A stretch of 8,042 nt of DNA from JAAZMU01 sp964547725 (GTDB lineage Bacteria > Patescibacteriota > Minisyncoccia > Minisyncoccales > Minisyncoccaceae): assembly GCA_964547725.1 (NCBI GenBank), contig CAZJOO010000024.1:1-8042 (forward strand). Reading direction: 5' to 3'. This document shows positions 5,330 to 8,042 of this stretch, one piece after another. Made by a program: the position numbers and the translations under genes. The notes beneath the pieces are model-generated. The model did not search any database. It was not told the origin of the DNA and saw only the letters and a list, made by a program, of their open reading frames with translations. Within the stretch, counting starts at the first letter, position 1. Each line of letters begins with the position of its first letter.

Positions 5330-5947
5330 ATGGAAATACAAATAATTATAGCTAGTTTTATCGTCTTAATTTTTTCAATAGTAATCCATGAAATTTCTCA
5401 TGGAAGTATGGCAAATCAACTAGGGGACAATACTGCTAAAAATCAAGGAAGACTAAGTATGAATCCTTTAAAACATATAGATCCAGTAGGAACTATCATG
5501 CTTCCTTTGTTTTTATTCTTTATTGGCTCTTCGGTTCTTATCGGATGGGCCAAACCAGTTCCAGTCAATTTTAATAATTTAACAGACAAGAAATGGGGAG
5601 AGCTTAAAGTTTCTCTTGCCGGACCAATTGCTAATTTGAGCATTGCTCTTGTTTGTGGTCTTTTACTTAGGTTTTTACCGATTTTTCCCGAAAGCCTTGT
5701 TTTAATTTTGTCTCTAGCAGTAATTTACAATATTTTACTTGCTCTCTTTAATTTGATACCAATTCCACCATTAGACGGTTCTCATATCCTATTTACTTTT
5801 ATGAAAGACTACAGGATACAAGATTTTTTATATAGATATGGATTCTTTATTTTAATTTTTGTTTTATTTTTTACCCCAGCCTTAGACTTTCTTTATTATT
5901 TAACTCTTAGTTTAGCAAACCTTCTAACAGGAGGAATGATATTATGA
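5330..5947 (+). CDS. Site-2 protease family (M50) membrane metalloprotease
   Basis: Zinc protease that cuts proteins within the membrane, 205 residues with about five to six hydrophobic segments. The catalytic HExxH is HEISH at 20-24 in the first helix. The third zinc ligand is D149 in NLIPIPPLDG (141-150). Between them are 'GRLSMNPLKHIDPVGT' (40-55), 'GWAKPVPVN' (72-80) and 'SLAGPIANL' (95-103), the usual pattern of the short S2P group without PDZ or CBS domains (SpoIVFB/YwhC-like). All catalytic residues are present. The substrate is unknown; the family usually cleaves anti-sigma factors or leftover signal peptides, but nothing here points to one. It is the first gene of a three-gene operon, its stop overlapping the permease start as ATGA. 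Confidence 0.93.
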   Translation: MEIQIIIASFIVLIFSIVIHEISHGSMANQLGDNTAKNQGRLSMNPLKHIDPVGTIMLPLFLFFIGSSVLIGWAKPVPVNFNNLTDKKWGELKVSLAGPIANLSIALVCGLLLRFLPIFPESLVLILSLAVIYNILLALFNLIPIPPLDGSHILFTFMKDYRIQDFLYRYGFFILIFVLFFTPALDFLYYLTLSLANLLTGGMIL

Positions 5948-7035
5948 TAAGCAAGCAAATTTATTCCATAGCAATTTTAGTAGGTTCTATTATTGGGGCT
6001 GGTTTTTTTGTCTTGCCAGCGATTGCTGCTAAAACAGGTCTTTTGGTTGTATTTTTCTATTTGATTTTCCTTGGCTTATTCGCAGCTATTATTCATTTAA
6101 TGATGGCTGAAATATCCTTGAAGTCGCCTGACCACAAAAGACTTCCTGGATTTGCTAAATTATACTTAGGAGAAAAAGGAAAGAAAGCAGCTCTTTTCTC
6201 TAATATTTTTGGACTCATTGGCTCCATCTTAGCTTATATTATTTTGGGAGGGCAGTTTCTTTCCGTAATTACTGGGTTAGATGTTTTTTTAGCCACTTTA
6301 ATTTATTTCTCTTTGGGCGCCTTGGTAATAGTTTTAGGAATTAAAATAGTTTCTAAAATAGAATTTTACGGAGTGGTTCTATTTTTTATTTTTTTATTTT
6401 TAATCTTTTTTAATTCTCTCGATGCTATTAATTTATCTAACTTAAATATTTTAACTAATCCAGAATTTCTTTTATTGCCTTATGGCCCTATCTTATTTTC
6501 TCTTTGGGGAATTTCTATTGTTCCTGAAGCTGAAGAACTATTAGACAAGGAAAAAAAGAGCTTAAAAAAAGTCGTTTCAATCTCCTTCTTAATTTGTATA
6601 TTAATTTATTCCTTTTTCACTCTTCTTGTTTTGTCTGTTTGTGGACTAGGTGTTACGGAAGCTTCCTTGGACAGCTTAGGAATGTTTTTAGGAAAGAATG
6701 TTGGAGTTTTAGCGATTATGTTTGGTATTTTAACAACATTTACTTCCTTTGTAACGACGGAGTTGACACTTCAAAAAGTATTGTGGTTTGATTTAGGATT
6801 AAAGAAATTTACAGCAAACGTTCTTGCCTGTGGAATTCCTGTCATTCTTTTTCTTTTAGGAATTAATAGTTTTATGGGGGTTATTTCTTTTGTTGGAGGA
6901 TTATTCTTTGGCATAGATGGTATTTTAATTCTTTTGATTTATGCTAAAGTTAATAGAGAGAAACGATTTTTAGCTTATCCTTTTATTATTTTATTTTTAT
7001 TAGGAGTTATTTACGAGATAATTAATTTTATTTAA
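5944..7035 (+). CDS. Amino acid permease, aromatic amino acid (HAAAP)-like
   Basis: Integral membrane transporter of 363 residues with about ten to eleven hydrophobic segments, of the APC superfamily. The first helix has GSIIGAGFFVLP (14-25), the unwound substrate- and ion-binding GxxIGxGFxxLP motif seen in the tryptophan/tyrosine permease group. Helix six has FSLWGISIVPEAEELL (185-200), matching the 'FxGxxxIPExxxxL' pattern of the same group. It probably imports amino acids by ion symport, which would suit an organism with limited biosynthesis. The exact substrate cannot be told from sequence. The start is fixed by the ATGA overlap with the protease gene and an AGGAGG about 9 bases before it. 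The next gene begins 9 bases after its stop. Confidence 0.85.
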   Translation: MISKQIYSIAILVGSIIGAGFFVLPAIAAKTGLLVVFFYLIFLGLFAAIIHLMMAEISLKSPDHKRLPGFAKLYLGEKGKKAALFSNIFGLIGSILAYIILGGQFLSVITGLDVFLATLIYFSLGALVIVLGIKIVSKIEFYGVVLFFIFLFLIFFNSLDAINLSNLNILTNPEFLLLPYGPILFSLWGISIVPEAEELLDKEKKSLKKVVSISFLICILIYSFFTLLVLSVCGLGVTEASLDSLGMFLGKNVGVLAIMFGILTTFTSFVTTELTLQKVLWFDLGLKKFTANVLACGIPVILFLLGINSFMGVISFVGGLFFGIDGILILLIYAKVNREKRFLAYPFIILFLLGVIYEIINFI

Positions 7036-7044
7036 AGAAGAAAC

Positions 7045-8019
7045 ATGTCACTTATTATAATCATTACCGTTTTCATAGTCTCTTGTATTGTAATTTATTT
7101 TGCTGGAGAATGGGTTGTTGATGGAGTTATGAGTGTAGCTAAATATTTAGGCTGGAAAGAGTTTGTTTTATCCTTTTTAGTCATGGCCTTTTTTGGTTCT
7201 TTACCTAACTTGTTTGTAGGAATTACTTCAGCCCTTCAAGGCATTCCAGAGCTATCTTTAGGAGATGTTATCAGTGGAAACATTATTGATCTTACTCTTG
7301 TTTTAGCATTACCAATTCTTTTAACGGGAAGAGCCATCTTAACCGAGAGTAGGACAATTAACATGACCTTATTCTTTACTTTGGGAGCTATTGTTCTTCC
7401 TTTAATGCTTTCACTTGATGGTCTTTTGTCTCGAGTAGATGGAATACTTTTAATTTTCTTTTATTTTACTTACATTTTTTGGCTTTTTGCAAAAAAAGAA
7501 AGATTTATGAAAGTGTATGATGACGAGTGTTCTTCGAAACAAGATTTAGGAAAAGCTTTTTTGAGCTTTATTCAAAATATTTTTAAAACTCTAGGAGGAA
7601 TTATCTTAATCATTATTGCAGCCCAAGGAATTGTTTGGGCAGCTGAAGGAGTGGCCGTAGGATTATCAATGCCAGTTATTTTAGTGGGAATTTTCATTGT
7701 TAGTTTCGGAAACTCTATTCCAGAACTTTATTTCACCCTTAAGTGTTCTCAGAAAGAAAATTGTTATATGCTTTTAGGAAATATTATGGGTTGCGTTATT
7801 GTTCCCGCAACTCTTATTTTAGGAATCGTATCATTAATTAGCCCTATTACTATTAACGACTTAGACAGTCTTGCTGTAGCAAGAGCTTTCTTGTTAATTG
7901 CTTGTGTATTTTTCTTTATCTTTGGATTAAGTGGAAAGAAAATTTCAGTTAAAGAGGCTTGGATTTTAGTCTTTGTTTATATTGCCTTCTTAGTAACAGA
8001 AGTTGTTATTAGCTTTTAA
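7045..8019 (+). CDS. CaCA-family cation exchanger (Na+/Ca2+ antiporter-like), divergent ion site
   Basis: Membrane antiporter of 324 residues with about ten hydrophobic segments and the two inverted alpha repeats of the CaCA family. Repeat 1: FGSLPNL (50-56) then ELSLGDVISGNIID (69-82). Repeat 2: FGNSIPEL (221-228) then LLGNIMGCVIVP (243-254). A loop of charged residues (about 149-170) separates the halves, as in the family. The overall match is good, but ion ligands differ. Aligned by eye to M. jannaschii NCX, Glu54 is N55 and Asn81 is D82 here; Glu213 is kept as E227, while Asp240 is P254. Transport of Ca2+ is therefore uncertain; another cation or altered coupling is possible. It is the last gene of the protease-permease operon, with a weak AAGAAG ribosome site. 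Confidence 0.85.
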   Translation: MSLIIIITVFIVSCIVIYFAGEWVVDGVMSVAKYLGWKEFVLSFLVMAFFGSLPNLFVGITSALQGIPELSLGDVISGNIIDLTLVLALPILLTGRAILTESRTINMTLFFTLGAIVLPLMLSLDGLLSRVDGILLIFFYFTYIFWLFAKKERFMKVYDDECSSKQDLGKAFLSFIQNIFKTLGGIILIIIAAQGIVWAAEGVAVGLSMPVILVGIFIVSFGNSIPELYFTLKCSQKENCYMLLGNIMGCVIVPATLILGIVSLISPITINDLDSLAVARAFLLIACVFFFIFGLSGKKISVKEAWILVFVYIAFLVTEVVISF

Positions 8020-8042
8020 ATATTTTTATTTTAATATATAAT

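Noticed and set aside
1..8042. CRISPR array, insertion sequence, prophage or other mobile element
   Set aside because: No regularly spaced repeats, transposase, integrase or terminal inverted repeats were found; genes are housekeeping-like with uniform AT-rich composition.

Overview
The window is an AT-rich, very tightly packed bacterial segment. The translated set includes bL28, family I pyrophosphatase, GpsA and MnmA. TGA serves as a normal stop codon (for example at 2508-2510, 4308-4310 and 5945-5947), so the UGA-as-glycine lineages (SR1/Gracilibacteria) are unlikely. Small proteins, few Shine-Dalgarno sequences, 1-nt gaps or overlaps between genes, and a short bL28 with two CxxC pairs suggest a low-GC Candidate Phyla Radiation (Patescibacteria, perhaps Parcubacteria-like) genome. 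That placement is inference and not proven here.

Layout. Positions 1-257 hold the 3' end of gpsA, the start of a small membrane protein, and a 22-base run of N. Positions 285-4310 are one compact plus-strand operon: ppa, a single-cluster ferredoxin, sufC, a short sufB/D-like scaffold gene, mnmA, and a stand-alone ComEC-type metallo-beta-lactamase protein. Positions 4307-4795 are a monocistronic cupin gene with a strong promoter and a clear intrinsic terminator. Positions 4796-5032 have no protein gene. They hold what looks like an independently transcribed, rod-shaped small RNA on the plus strand, then the terminator hairpins of rpmB (bL28), which lies on the minus strand at 5033-5254. Positions 5330-8019 are a second plus-strand operon, divergent from rpmB, of three membrane proteins: an M50 site-2 protease, an aromatic-amino-acid-type permease and a divergent CaCA cation exchanger.

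How the genes fit together. Ferredoxin, SufC, SufB/D and MnmA form a plausible unit: electron carrier, minimal two-protein Fe-S scaffold, and a tRNA 2-thiouridylase that has a CxxC in its active-site loop and might itself hold an Fe-S cluster. No cysteine desulfurase or SufU/SufE is visible, so sulfur must come from elsewhere in the genome or from inorganic sulfide. The best candidates for something undescribed are the small RNA at about 4835-4988, the sulfur/Fe-S operon with its reduced SufC and SufB, and the exchanger, whose ion-site residues differ from the canonical pattern in both halves.
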